This document shows, piece after piece, positions 36,538 through 48,362 of a stretch of DNA of 64,000 nt (positions are counted from its first letter, which is position 1; each line of letters begins with the position of its first letter). The translations under genes and the position numbers were made by a program. The notes beneath the pieces were generated by a model. That model worked only from the letters and a program-made list of their open reading frames with translations, ran no database searches and had not been told where the DNA came from. Source of the stretch: Bemisia tabaci (taxonomy: Eukaryota; Arthropoda; Insecta; Hemiptera; Aleyrodidae). The DNA lies in contig NC_092795.1 in the NCBI RefSeq assembly GCF_918797505.1, forward strand, positions 248,001-312,000, written 5' to 3'.

Positions 36538-39530
36538 AATGAACCACGTCAGAATTGAATCATTCCTTTCCGGTTCCATGCTCTCTAGACATCCTTGTTG
36601 AAAAGATATGCGCATACAGTGGAGTTCTACTATTATTCATTGAAAACAAAACGCGGACAAGAAATAATGTTCCAAAAAATTGGACGAAAAAATTATTTTT
36701 TCTCTATCCGTTGAAACATTATCGGCAAAGACGCGTATGAATATCGCGTTTATGAATTTGATAGATTATCAAGGTTTCCCCTCTGTACTGTTTTGAATTT
36801 TGGAGGTAACAGCGGAGGAATTCAGTTTTAATCGTGACCTGACGATGGTTTGACTTCATTTTCGAAAATGGAGCTACTTTCTCTAGCTCATCCTGGAAAT
36901 TACGTTTTCTTGTGCAGATTGCTCTGTGCTTTTATGGATAAGTTAGAAAAAGTGCGATTTCTTATTGCAGAATACAGTCCGGTTCATCGAGGCTGATTAT
37001 TGAAATTGATAGACAGAGCGATAAAAAATTAAGACAAAGGGACAATTAAAGGATGCTAATAGTTGAAACGCGTGGTTGTAATAGATCCAGAGGGAAAATG
37101 ATGGACTAACTCTAAGGTTTCTCGAGGGTTGCCGTCCGTTAGTCTATTTAAGACCTTCCTCCATTTCAACCATCCGCCTCTACCGATAAAATCGTTCCAT
37201 TTTCCGTTTGCTTCTTTGTCCATCAGTTTCAATGTTCAGCCTGCAGGAATGCACGCTCTTAAACCTCTGCAATTTTATTTACTTACGAACAAGTACACCT
37301 GCCATTAAATACAAATGTAAAAAGTCATTGATCAACACAGAGCTTGAAGCCAGGAGGGTATCAAAATCAAGTCAAACCCTTACCTTTACGACCACTCAAG
37401 AAATTTCATTTTTCAAATAAAGAACGAAATATCTATGTATCCTTATTTTTAACTAATCTTTTTTACATTTCCGATCAATTTTGTGATGCTTGAGAATGAT
37501 CTTAAGATTTGTTGATGTTTCAAAACCTGCCAATACTCCTCAATAGTATAATTAAAAGAATAAGACGCATCAAAAGTTTCGGAGATTTTTTTGAGAGTTT
37601 AGATTGAACTCTGAAATGTTGGCAATTTTTGTAATTTTCGCGTCGTTTGTTTCATTTCAAATGCATGGATGATAAACGATGTTTTGGTTAAATCCCAGAA
37701 GTATAAAACACTAAATCTTTTAAATCTAGACATTAATTCGTTTGGTCCCTTCATAAATGTCGGGAACTTTGATGAGAAGAAAATGCCTTGATAATACATA
37801 CTCGATTCGAGTTTTTTCTTGGTTAATTTTTTTCTCTCGGGTTTTAAGGGAATCTTTACTCAAAAGTTTTTTTGATATATGTTGAGAGGAGCAGGCGTGC
37901 GCGTAGCTTGATCGCTGAGGATTTAATCCAAGCGTCAAGTTGAATTGGAGGCGCTGAGAGGCTCTTAAAACAATGACTTTTCATTCATCGCTAACTTAGC
38001 TAGCAATCTCCCTCGAGTAAATATTGATTGAATCCTTCAACGTGCCCACTTACTAAGCACCCAAGACACGCGATTCTTGAGTGAAATGCAACAGTTCTTT
38101 CCTCGCACAGTAACCAAGTATCGTCTCGGTCGGCAAAATAATCTTTGATCCCAAGCATTCTTGGATAAATACCAACATTTATTGGTCAAAACTCCTTTTT
38201 TAAACAGTCTCGCGATTATTTGGCCGTGGAATATAGATAGGGACCAAAGACAATGGGGTTTAAACGAAAGAGAGCATCATCCAGTTTTACTGAGAGTATT
38301 AAAGGTACTGGCAACATTACTGCATATTGCAACAAGTTCAGATGACGCAAATTTTACAACGAAGAAAATTAACGGAGACGTAGTGGCGTGGCGTGGAATA
38401 TTTTGCTGTCCTGGGAGGGCGCATGGTTGCTGACTCCCTTCCCAGCTTCATCCCGGCCCCATTTATCTTTGTTGGCCCGATAATTAAATGCCCTATTATC
38501 CTTTCCTTTCTGATACGTATTGGCCGTCGGCATCTACATTGCTTCAATTTTTTCACCGGTGCAAACTTTTATTTAATGATGGATTAGCGCTAAAAGCTAA
38601 GCGGTCTTAATACATTTTTGAAGCCGCTGCTTTTTCGGCACTTGAACTCGCATTCATTGGGGGGGGGGGGGGGGGGTTAAGGCATGGACAACAGCCACAT
38701 GTCTTTCAGAAGTCTTATTCAAGAAAACATTTTTTTAAATGTTTTTTTTTTTTTTTCACTTGGTCTTCTGACTGCCGACATAACTATCCTTCGTGTAAAA
38801 TTACTATGGATTTGACATTTTTGTCTCTAATCCAAAATTAGGACTTGAAAATGTTTCGTGTTTTTTGTACCGTTGATGACGTCATACAGATAGACACACC
38901 TGAACTTGAAATTTGTACGACTTTTCCTATGAACCTCCTCCTCTTATATCTTTCCTATTATAGTTTATAATTTTTTTTTTCAAACATCGATGCAATTCGA
39001 AAGATTTCGAGATTGCATCCCGCCCGATCCCCGATAGACTTGAGATGCTGAAAAGCTCACATAATACGCCAACAGAATGTGCCACTAATGAGTGAATCAG
39101 TTTTAATGTCGTCCATGAGCATAGAGAGTGAAAGGTGCAAAGCAACTTATCCCGTCCTTGCGCTTGCTGCGAAGCAATGTCACCAAAGTGCAGTTTCGTA
39201 TGAGCCTCAGCGAGCACATGCTCTTACGTGGCTCGAGGTTCATCTCAGAATGTGCTTACTGCTTTTTTACGTAAGACGGCTCACCACTGTGCGGTGTCGT
39301 GCCGGAGGGAAGATACTACATACTCCAACATCTGATGCATCTTCAGGCGTCATGATCATCCACACTTTTAAAAAAGGAGCAAGCCCTCCGCTGAGTGAAG
39401 TGCGTGCCGCTACCGCCATCCAGATTAAACAGATGCTGAGAGCCAGGTGGTATCGCGCGCCTTGAGAATTTTCAAACATGTAAATTGAAATAGATTCCCC
39501 CCTCGTGTTTAAGGGTCGAATATAATAAAA
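36538..39530. other. No recognisable gene
   Basis: Overlapping short frames, G- and T-runs at about 38660-38676 and 38742-38756, and a perfect TGACGTCA at 38877. The frame 39079-39465 (128 codons, plus strand) overlaps open frames on the other strand and has no motif. Confidence 0.4.
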
Positions 39531-40560
39531 AAAAAGCGGGCGGGAAAGGAAGTGTCTCGAAGACGCGACGCCCCGCGAGAGAAAAGGCCGACGGGGGAAG
39601 AAAGGAAGGGACGGAAGCTAATGGAATGAAAAAGGGGACTTACATGTTAGCGACGACTGGAAAATAGAAGGCTGCATCATGGAGCGAATCAACTCATAAC
39701 ACAGTCACCACTCCACACCGAGAATACATCATTTAGCACTTGGTTAAAAGCATGCGGGTCTGAGGAAAAGCAGATCACTCTGATGTCATGTTCGCATCAC
39801 ATAATTGCCACAGAAAACACTCGGCGCACGAGCACAAAATAAATCAAGGCGAAATTGAGCCGCGTCGTCTCTAATCCACGACGGAGCGGAGCATTCTCGT
39901 TGAATTTTCACCAGGATCCATAAAAGGGCAGCAGCGAGGCGGACACTGGACACCGGAACACTGGCGACGCGGAGTTGCGTACTCGAATCCGGGCTAATTA
40001 ACGCACTTAGTTCCGGCTCAATTCGCGGGCGGGAATGACGGGAAAATCCCGAAGGAAAAGCGGGAGAGCTAATCGGAATGACATGGCGGGCGGGGAAGGG
40101 TGAGGCGGTGGCGGTGGGTCAACGGCATGGCACGACGCGTCGACGCGGATCGGGGCACTGAGGCAGGCAGCGAGCGGACGGCCGGGCGCGGGGCAACTCG
40201 CAAGTAGACTGAGCCGGGAACAGTAACAACTTTCCAAAAAGGCAAGACCACCTCTGCCTCCTCCTCGAGTCGGGTTCGAGCCGTGACGTCACATCGATCT
40301 TGACGCCACCGGCGCGGCACCGCGACGCCGAGCTTGCGCGCGCCAGGCCCCCGGACCGGACCCACCCTCAACTTTTATCACTTACATCTGCCTCTCTTTC
40401 GCTCGCTTCCCGCTTCCCGATCCGAATATTAAAATATCACCGTGATAACCACTAACCGCTTTCCGGCGCCACGCTTCGGGGGTACAACCGCCGCGCCGCT
40501 CGCCCTAGAACTATAACGGGGCTCCTAACCGAAAGGGCTTCGTCGACCAGTAGATGGGCT
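39530..40560. promoter_or_regulatory. CpG-rich block, candidate promoter or first exon
   Basis: This kilobase is markedly richer in GC and CpG than its surroundings (for example GACGGCCGGGCGCGGGGC and CGCCGCGCCGCTCGCCC). It contains a perfect CRE palindrome GTGACGTCAC (40283-40292), a TATA-like CCATAAAAGGG (39919-39929), and no transposon ends. In an AT-rich genome such a block often marks a promoter or 5' UTR. No downstream exon could be identified on either strand, and part of it (GAGGCGGTGGCGG) resembles 24108-24120, so a repeat origin is possible. Confidence 0.3.
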
Positions 40561-41157
40561 ACATCCAAAGTTTCACGCACAACACGATTCGCGCGACAAG
40601 AATCATAGAAACTTACTACTAAGGGAAGGCACTAAATATTTTTCCATGCGTAAATTCGAACCTCCCGTTCGTGAAAAATCAAAAGTCTGCGTGAGTCAAA
40701 TTGCGCTCTAAACGTTACCGTTCAGCAGTCTGCGCAGTATGAAAAAACAGCAATCTCAATTTCAATATTCCGGTTCAACTATTGCACGTTGCTAACTTTT
40801 TGAACGACGCAAATCGGGCAGGAAACATTGCTCGATGTTGTAGGTACAACTTGTGTTGTACAACTTGATTGAAGTACACCCTTGTTTTTCTCGTGAGCAA
40901 GGAATTCCAAATTCTCGTAAATGTGAACTAAGAACGTTAATATAAAAATAAGAAGTTGATTTCGGTAATATTCGTTTTGGCGCGCGTTTAGCGAATCGTG
41001 TTCTACGTGAAATCTTGGTTATGTGAAACGCCTATCAGAATGCCGAAAGCATGCATGGTACGGGTCCCATAATACCTATTATGAACGCCACTGTGCTTAC
41101 ATAATCCTCTTCGAACACAGTTTTAGAGCCATCGATCGGGCGTATTTACTCTAGAGG

Positions 41158-41262
41158 GAATTATTTGCAAATCCGACGCGTGCATCCATTTGATTTAATT
41201 CATTTCCACTCACGAAGCATACTGAAAAAGAATAAATATATCGGATTTGCAAATTTTATTCG
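41158..41262. repeat. Small inverted repeat
   Basis: GAATTATTTGCAAATCCGA on the left pairs with TCGGATTTGCAAATTTTATTC-type sequence on the right (41248-41262). The spacer is about 75 bp. It may be a short MITE or a chance hairpin. Confidence 0.5.
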
Positions 41263-41734
41263 TCTGTTTTAATTTTGTTTTTCAATTAATTTTTTTCTTT
41301 TTTTTTTTTTTTTTTTCTGTATTCAGTAGTTTTTGGGGAAGTAAATCGCTATATGATCCTGTGCAAGGATATACTTATTCTCGTATACTTTAGCTGAATT
41401 GCATTGGAACTACATACGACTTATCTTATTATTCCTATATTTTAGTATTTTCCGAGACAAACTCTTTGACGATCTACAAAACGATGGCGAAAGTGCAAAA
41501 CCACGTACTTCCATTGGGATGTTTCAAAACCTTTGCTCCCAGTTTATTCTTTCGAAGAAAAACAAGTCAACTTTATAGCTTGAAATTAACACAGATAATC
41601 ATTCCTCCGACTGAATAGAAAAGTCAAGGAACTTATCAAAAAATTGCGTTGACTAGTTTTCCACGGGAAAAAATAAAGTATGGCAGGAAGTCTGCAACGT
41701 CGGAAACCAGGATGCGTGGTCCCACACTTTAGCC

Positions 41735-42379
41735 ATGGATAAAAACTCATCCAATTCTTCCAACGTGAACGTGACAACTATGCTTAAGCACGTCGTTGGT
41801 TTTAATCATAGCGCCTCGCAAAAATTTCGCTCCCCGATATCTTTAAAATGGAGGAATTGTAAAAGTACACAAGAGTTGGAGTTGAACAACTCGGGCTCGG
41901 TAATCAAAAGGCCCAAGGATCCCATAAAAGCGATAGCGAGAGAAATTCGCCGGGCATTCCGCAGCGCGACTAGTCAACAGTTGCCGAAAAGTTTTTGTTT
42001 TTATAGTTCCCGTTTAGTCCACTCTCGCATGAATGTCCCTGGCTCCCTCCTATTTGTAGAAGGATATGAGCGGCAGGGGCATTCACCTGCTTTCAAAGTT
42101 TGCAAACAGACATTATCGGTTTCCTCGCTCGGGAGAGGCTTAACGCCTTCCATTCCCAATGAACGTCAACGTCAACTCCGCTTCTCAAACTCGCGACATT
42201 ATTCAAAAAAAGGAAATAGAAAAAAAAAACGGGGAAAAGGGTACTGGGGAGTCAAGGCCATTAGTGTGGCCTTATTTTCATTTTCAAGCCGCTCGAAAAG
42301 TACGATTTCCAAGCAGCTACTAGTTTCACTTCTCACAATTGGACTACATTTTCCAGTCAGAACAAATATTTCAGGCTGA
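41735..42379 (+). CDS. Hypothetical 214-codon open frame
   Basis: This is the longest uninterrupted frame in the window. It starts with a favourable context (TTAGCCATGG) and runs to a TGA at 42379. I recognise no family, signal peptide or membrane segment. The product would be serine- and arginine/lysine-rich (SNSSNVNV near the start, KKGNRKKKRGKGYWG near residue 165) and poor in acidic residues, which is unusual for a folded globular protein and closer to translated non-coding DNA. No splice structure, TATA box or poly(A) signal clearly belongs to it. One frame of this length in 64 kb is not strongly improbable by chance, so I rate it as weak. Confidence 0.2.
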   Translation: MDKNSSNSSNVNVTTMLKHVVGFNHSASQKFRSPISLKWRNCKSTQELELNNSGSVIKRPKDPIKAIAREIRRAFRSATSQQLPKSFCFYSSRLVHSRMNVPGSLLFVEGYERQGHSPAFKVCKQTLSVSSLGRGLTPSIPNERQRQLRFSNSRHYSKKGNRKKKRGKGYWGVKAISVALFSFSSRSKSTISKQLLVSLLTIGLHFPVRTNISG

Positions 42380-42464
42380 ATGTAGAAACGACTTATATGC
42401 TATTGATGATATTACACAAACAAATGCTTCTGCTCTTTATACTTTTTCTTCTTCCTCCTCCTCT

Positions 42465-43020
42465 GAAGGAAACACGAGTATCTCTCCTGGTCGAATGGTG
42501 GTATCATTGTGAAGTGGCACGCTCACTCCGCGGATATACACAAAAAGTATCTTTTTACGAGACGATAAGAGGTGACTGTAACGCCATGTTAGTACGCCTT
42601 CAACTTTTAGGGTAGGCAACATGGGTGCACACGTGACCGAATAGGATATCATCATGAAAGTATTTGAAACATATACACAAGGTATCATTTTAGCGACGTG
42701 GAGAGGTGATTCGAACGCAGTGCATGGCAGTTCGCCTCCAATGTTCGGTGTAGGCAACACGAGCTCTCCCAGGGTCGAAAAGTGGCATCATTGTGAAATG
42801 GTTCGTTTGCTCAGAATACACACATAAAATTGCTTTTACGGAGGAGCAGAGGTAACTTTGACAACCTGTCAGTCCGCCTTCAACTTTTCGTTTAGGCAAC
42901 CTGGGTGTCTAAGTGGTCGAATAGTAGTATCACCTTAAGATTATTCGGAACATACAACAAATATTTGGTGCCGAACGTGGACAGGTGACTCTGACACAAT
43001 GGCAGTTCGCTCACGATACC
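42465..43020. repeat. Tandem array, four ~142-bp units
   Basis: An anchor phrase GTATCATTGTGAA or variant occurs at about 42501, 42646, 42784 and 42926, giving periods of 145, 138 and 142. Each unit also has GGTCGAATGGTGGTATC, GAGAGGTGACT and GTTCGCCTTCAACTTTT-type blocks. Units differ by roughly 20-30%, so the array is old. It explains the overlapping minus-strand frames 42437-43303. Confidence 0.8.
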
Positions 43021-43186
43021 CACTGTGTGCAAATGAAAATGATAAATATAAAAAAATTACAAAACAAAGTTTAGATCCAGTATTACAAACTATTACGTAA
43101 CCCTGAGATTGACACCCCTTCAGCACGAAGAGAAACAGCACGAAACTGTTCAGACTCCCTATATAAGAGTAGATAACTGTAGATTT

Positions 43187-43460
43187 ATGTGGTACCACGC
43201 GAATATAGGAGAAAATCGCTCGGCACCTTACATGTCTCAAATTATTAACGTTTAAGAATGTAGGCATCGTGCTCGTTGCTCGTGTCATTGAATGCGAAGT
43301 CAAGCGCTCAGGCGCGCACTCATTCCAACTCCGGAGTAAGTATGTGAAGTGGTATCACGCGAAAATGAAGGAAAATCTAGGCTTTTCACGTTAAATTCAG
43401 ATATGAAGCGCGCAAATATTTTAAGTCTGGAGTAGTTGTGCGATGTGGTATCACGCGGAA
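43187..43460. repeat. Second small tandem repeat
   Basis: GTGGTACCACGCGAATATAG (43189), GTGGTATCACGCGAAAATGA (43349) and GTGGTATCACGCGGAAATAG (43445) recur at 160- and 96-bp intervals, with GGAGAAAATC-type sequence following. GGTATCACGCG also echoes the satellite at 49130-50480. Confidence 0.6.
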
Positions 43461-44739
43461 ATAGAAGAATTATGCTGATCCACCCATCCTTCAGAGGGCT
43501 ACGCAAAGACGGTCAATTTTATTTTTATTCCTCCTCTTAAGTTTCTTTTTACCTTTTTATAGAAAATCGATTGCGCTGTAAAATAACACGAACGAAATGC
43601 TCAAATTCTAAGCGCAGCACATTTCGAGATCAAGTTCGGTTGGGCGAGCCTTTTCTTGAGTTCAGTGCATGCTACAGAACTATTTTTACAGTTCTACTTG
43701 GTATGAAAGTTCAGTTATTTGAACCGAAGTAGTTACAAGAACTGAACAATGCAGCCGATGTAGAACACTATGATCCGGTTCATATAGGTATCTGAACCAT
43801 TTTTCTCAGTGCACTGAATCTAGGAAATCTTTTTAAAGAGATTTGGAACTCATCGAGAGGATTTTGAAGATTCGGAGAATGTGCCTCTTTCCTTTGACCC
43901 TGTTTTGTTCTCGGGGGTTACCTACTCCTTAACTTTCTTATTTCAATAGCGCACGAACGCGTCTGAAGAATCAAGCACAAAGTGATCCCCCGCTTCAAGG
44001 TTGAGTGGTTTACATTATTTGAAAGTGTTCCACAGGTTTAAGCTTCAGTGCACTTCACAGGAGAGGTGCCGAGCGGATGCGCGTGTTTCGCATTACTCAT
44101 TACTTCGGCCTCTTGAATTATTTTCCGATTGTGAAAGCCCTCTGCCAAAATATGACGTTGAGGAAAAGGCTTTTGTGCCTGAGAATGAAATATTCAGAGC
44201 GGTAAATGGGGATTTCGTGTGACTTTTGAAAGCAACTTGCTGGTCCGGGTAAACCACTCGCTTGGCATATTTCAATCTTGATTGTTTCAACCTTTCCTTT
44301 TCATTCTCCTGCACCGCACCTGGAAGCTATACGCAGGAGGAACCAGGCAGCTCCTAACACCTTTTCTTCGGTAATGTATGCTTACTCCCAAGTAGCATCG
44401 ATTGCAATAAATTGTATTTGCATGGTGTAACTATAGCTATTGTATTGGAGTGTTATGTATGGTGCCTATCTACTAATTGAGGGGCCACTTTTTATTGAAA
44501 TTTATTGCGATAGAAAGACAAATGATTTGTCTTTCGCATTGCCAATCTCCTACTTTTCTGATACATAAATACGTATCATATTGATCTTTAAAATTGGCAT
44601 TTATTGACTGGTCGATTTAAAAATATTGCAATTTCATGGCAAAAAAATGGGACTTTCATTACATTAGAGCGATATTTTATTTCAACATTTTAATTGCACA
44701 GTACTACTTTGGCTCTGTGCTAAAGGCAGAAAATTACTA
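43461..44739. other. No recognisable gene
   Basis: Short frames on both strands around 44001-44314, with no motif. No repeat ends are visible. Confidence 0.4.
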
Positions 44740-45895
44740 TATCGATGGTGAAAGTGCATAAGTGCGTATCTCGATTTTTGACAGTTTTGAGTTAGCTGCA
44801 TAAACGTGTAGTTGAAGATGTCGTCTATCAGCCAGCAAGAGATTATAATCGAAAAAAATCGGGAAGTCACCTAAAACAGTAGAGCTTTTTTCGCGTATCT
44901 CGTTCAGGTCTGTTCATTTTTCGGCGCGCCTTACGCACAACCAATCACAACGCGCGCTCCTCAGCAGCGTTTCCCGCCAACACCGCACATCAGCTGATCA
45001 GCTGTTCTTTGTTTGTTTTCAATGGTTTTCATTTATCTATCTAAAAGAAAAGTTGATGTGGATAAATGTGGATAATCAGGCAGTCCAGCATGCATAATAT
45101 CAGTGAATGCTGGTGATAGGCCGATAGATGAGGGAAGGGGGGATTAGGTACTGTTACTTGTCATTAATGTTGCATACGCTTGTAATTGAAGGCGGCTTAT
45201 CACTCGAGGCCCTCTAGTATCATTTCTTCATAGGTATCTACTACCTACTAGCAGCGCGCGGCGTTCATGTCCATTTTTACTCTCCGGGCCAATGCAATCA
45301 TGAGCTGATTGAACTGACGGTTCATCACAACGGTCAGTTTTATTAGAGTCAATCCGGTCAAACAATGCTTCATTTAGTGTATTAGATCGACTAAAGCTTC
45401 TAAATAAGTTTTAAGGTTGAATAAATTCTATTTTTGATCTTAATGATCAAGAGTAGCTTCAAAACGCTAATTGCAGAAATGTGTATCTCGTAATCTAATG
45501 TCAGTTTCCAATCATACAATGCTTGATCCGGCCGTATGAGGTCAAACTAAAGCTTCTGAAATAGAATTGTAAGCATGAAACCCTTTTTCCAGTTTTTAAA
45601 TGATCAAAATCCGCCAACAATAGGTTTAAAACACTAATTGCAGAAATGCGTATCTCGTGAAAAAGTGTCAATTCTTATTGCCGAAAACGCGAATCTCGGC
45701 ATTTCGGCCGTATTTTCTAACAGCGCGAGAAATTATTCAAAATATTGATGAAGTCTGTAAAAGCATCTTATTCTTGCTATCCTCAAGAATTATTACCCTT
45801 CTACTGACAATAAGGAGGAATGTAGACAGTTTTTTTACTCTCCTGAAAAATCGTGTTTTCCGAGATACGCACTTCTGCAATTTCACCATCGATAT
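44740..45895. mobile_element. 1.16-kb terminal-inverted-repeat element, intact copy A
   Basis: The left end ATATCGATGGTGAAAGTGCA then AAGTGCGTATCTCG pairs with the right end CGAGATACGCACTTCTGCAA then TTTCACCATCGATAT, giving an arm of about 35 bp. The phrase (A/G)TGCGTATCTCG or a variant recurs inside at about 44892, 45477, 45644 and 45690, like repeated subterminal binding sites. Two tandem units of about 160 bp (45335-45655) each end in TAATTGCAGAAATG. There is no transposase frame. Copy B at 55253-58966 matches it throughout but is broken by insertions, for which this copy is the empty-site reference. Confidence 0.8.
44935..45010. promoter_or_regulatory. Motif cluster inside copy A, shared with copy B
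   Basis: A short GC-rich stretch has CCAATCACAACGCGCGCTCC, TTTCCCGCC (fits the E2F consensus TTTSSCGC) and CAGCTGATCAGCTG, a perfect 14-bp palindrome with two E-boxes. Copy B keeps AACGCGCGCTCCTCAGCG, TTTCCCGCC and CAGCTG. This may be regulatory sequence of the transposon, but function is inference. Confidence 0.3.
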
Positions 45896-47750
45896 TCGCT
45901 TTTCGTGGAGGCATTGGGAAAAGAAAATTATTTATTCGTAAGAAATATTTAAACATTTATACGGATCATTGTAAGTTAAATATCGCCTCAGGACGATGCT
46001 ACCGCGAGTGGTCAATCACACAGTTGACTTAGGTTTTAAGTTAAGGTTTATGTTTCAGGTTTTAGGTTTTAGTGATCGGTGCGAACCCTTGTAGATCACA
46101 TAGATGGTACCCATTCGGCATAACTGCATACTCGATGAATCTGCATGCTAGTCTTTCAAGCGATACGGAGGATGTGTTTTTACTATAATATCGTAATTTT
46201 TAGGTTTTTTAGGCTTAGGCAAATTTTCATGGGACCGAGAGAATTTCGGACTTAAGAGGCTTCTCGTCTTATCCGCCTGGCCGCTAACCACCAAATAAAC
46301 CTAAAAATTCGAGAGAAACAATAATCAGTACTATGGAAGTATTTGTTTTCTTCCTAAAGAAACAACTTTGTCCTCCTACAAGACAGCCGTGGGTGCTATC
46401 TTCTCAATGCTCTCGTAGTCGCATTTTGGGCACACAATAAATTTAAAACTTAGAAATTGGCTGAAAAGGGCGCCATTTTGCTTAAAACTACAGTTTCAAT
46501 TTGTTCCCAAACGAAATGATATCTCTCACGGCCGTTTTCTCTGAAACAACATCAATATTAGCGCGCCTACTCGTAGGTACGGCTTCTTCATACAGGTCTT
46601 GTATTGCTCCTTTATCTGTTTCAGGAACCTCACCTACAAGAGATACGACGAACTTTGAAAGAAACTCGCGATCTCGAAAAGTTGAGCGTGACGGCTCTCT
46701 CCTCCCTTGCGGCAGAATATTGAAACGAGTCGATTCTACTAATTCTGTTAATTGTCTTCCTTCTTATCATATTTTAACACTGAAATGAGGCAACCCTACT
46801 CGAAGGTGGCGGATGCACCTCGAGGCTTGAGTACTTCAGTCACTGAACATGCTAAACAGGTGAGGTGGCCCCGCGAACTTCGCACCTTAGGTTAGAATTA
46901 TACCTAATTAGTCATCCAAATATTTGGTGAGAAAAAAAACTGGAAGCTGTTGGCCGGAACTCGCGGCAAATACGGAGAGATTAAAGTGACCGAAGCGCTG
47001 ACCAATGGATCGTATTCGATACATCAAACAGGTGAGATCGATTGTATCAATATCGATTGGTTCAACATGTAAACATTTAGCCTCAAAATTCAATTGAGTA
47101 ATCCGTGGGAACGTGTTTTTTGTGATAGATTTTTGATGCTGAGTAGGTACCGCATAGCAATGAAAAGTGAAAGTGTTAGGGATTTCCTTTTTTCAGCTTT
47201 TCTAACTTAAGTCCTCGAATTTTTGTTTGAGATTACGTTCTATTCGTTTGAACCAAACGATACATCGAACCACCATCGAATAGGATCCATTCTCGAGCGT
47301 CGCAAAACTTGACCACTTGCACGGAACGTTTAATCTTGCAATCGATATATTCTTGACGACCTTTCCAAATCATACGCGCTCCAGATGCTGCGAATAAAAA
47401 GGGAGAACGTAGATTTTGAATGGCACGAGCAGAACGTGAGGGACAGCATTGTGATTCGAAATGCATGGATCAACTCTTGGAAAATACTGTAGCTATTAGA
47501 ATTTATCTTAAATTAACAAAATTTGATAGCACAATTGGGCCAATAAGCCATGGTCTGAACTAGAAAAACACATGAAATGTTTTCTTTTCAAAATATTACG
47601 AACTATAAACACCGAGGGAGGTCCTTAAGTCAACTCAACTAACGAGGTATTAACGAGCATTTTAAAAACAGAGAAGGTGAAATTCGGATTACAAGAATGA
47701 CGTCATTTATCCCTGGTAAAAATTGGCAATAGGATCTACACTTCAAAATA
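45896..47750. other. No recognisable gene
   Basis: A GGTTTTA-like degenerate run lies at 46029-46071. A diverged inverted pair spans 47004-47291 (ATGGATCGTATTCGAT / ATCGAATAGGATCCAT) and may be an old MITE. The frame 46501-46788 has no motif. Confidence 0.4.
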
Positions 47751-47759
47751 CCATAGGAA

Positions 47760-48035
47760 TTTTTATAGCCAGCTGTAAAAGGTGATAGAAAATCATAAAG
47801 CTGGCTGTGGAATGCATGGGGAATCATACATCCGGGCTCTAAAAAGTATTATAAAAGAATACAACCGGGCTGTACAAAGTATTATAAAATTATACAGTCG
47901 GGCTATAGGTAGTTCCTATCGCAGGGCTATGCAACCTATCGCCTGACTGTAGCTTCATAGCCATCGGCTATAAACGGCTTTAAGAAATTGTACAGCCGGC
48001 TTTAAGTTACAGGAAATCTTATAGCCGGCTGTAGG
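47760..48035. repeat. Degenerate palindromic GCCGGCTATA array
   Basis: About ten occurrences of a self-complementary motif of the type TATAGCCGGCTGTA or its close variants (ATAGCCAGCTGTA, AAGCTGGCTGT, ACAGTCGGGCTATA, ACAGCCGGCTTTAA, ATAGCCGGCTGTAG) are spaced irregularly at about 20-45 bp. The spacers often contain AGTATTATAAAA. It has no coding content. Confidence 0.7.
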
Positions 48036-48295
48036 TCTATATTATATTAGAACACAGATTCACAGAACGCAGATTTGAGAACATATGTTGCGTATAGTCG
48101 ACATAATATCTCCAATATCAGTTGAAAAACTGGAGGCTCATTTTAAAAATCTATTGACAGAGAGGCGAATTCCAATGTCGCTAACCTTGCAAACATAAAC
48201 GATCATCTACTAAACTAGTTTCACCTCTACTCCCAATAAACTATGAATTCAAGACGAAAATTACCGTCGCAAAGTTTACTTTTTGCAAAGAATGT

Positions 48296-48362
48296 ACCTA
48301 AGTTGCACATCCCAGCAACATTGAAATGCTCTTAGTTCCTTTTTGCAAAATGCGATCCAATT
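48296..48362 (-). mobile_element. Solo end of the 12376-12634 MITE family
   Basis: GTTGCACATCCCAGCAACAT followed by CTTAGTTCCTTTTTGCAAAA and TGCGATCCAATTGG matches the right arm of 12376-12634. No partner arm is seen nearby. Confidence 0.6.

Noticed and set aside
39079..39465. 128-codon frame
   Set aside because: Overlaps two minus-strand frames, no motif, no supporting context.
40266..40300. tRNA-like box B GGTTCGAGCC
   Set aside because: No box A at the right distance and no cloverleaf can be folded around it.
46029..46071. Telomere-like GGTTTTAGGTTTTAG run
   Set aside because: Only a few degenerate units and not the insect TTAGG repeat; a short low-complexity stretch is more likely.
47760..48035. 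CRISPR array
   Set aside because: Repeat units are degenerate and irregularly spaced, and the DNA is eukaryotic.
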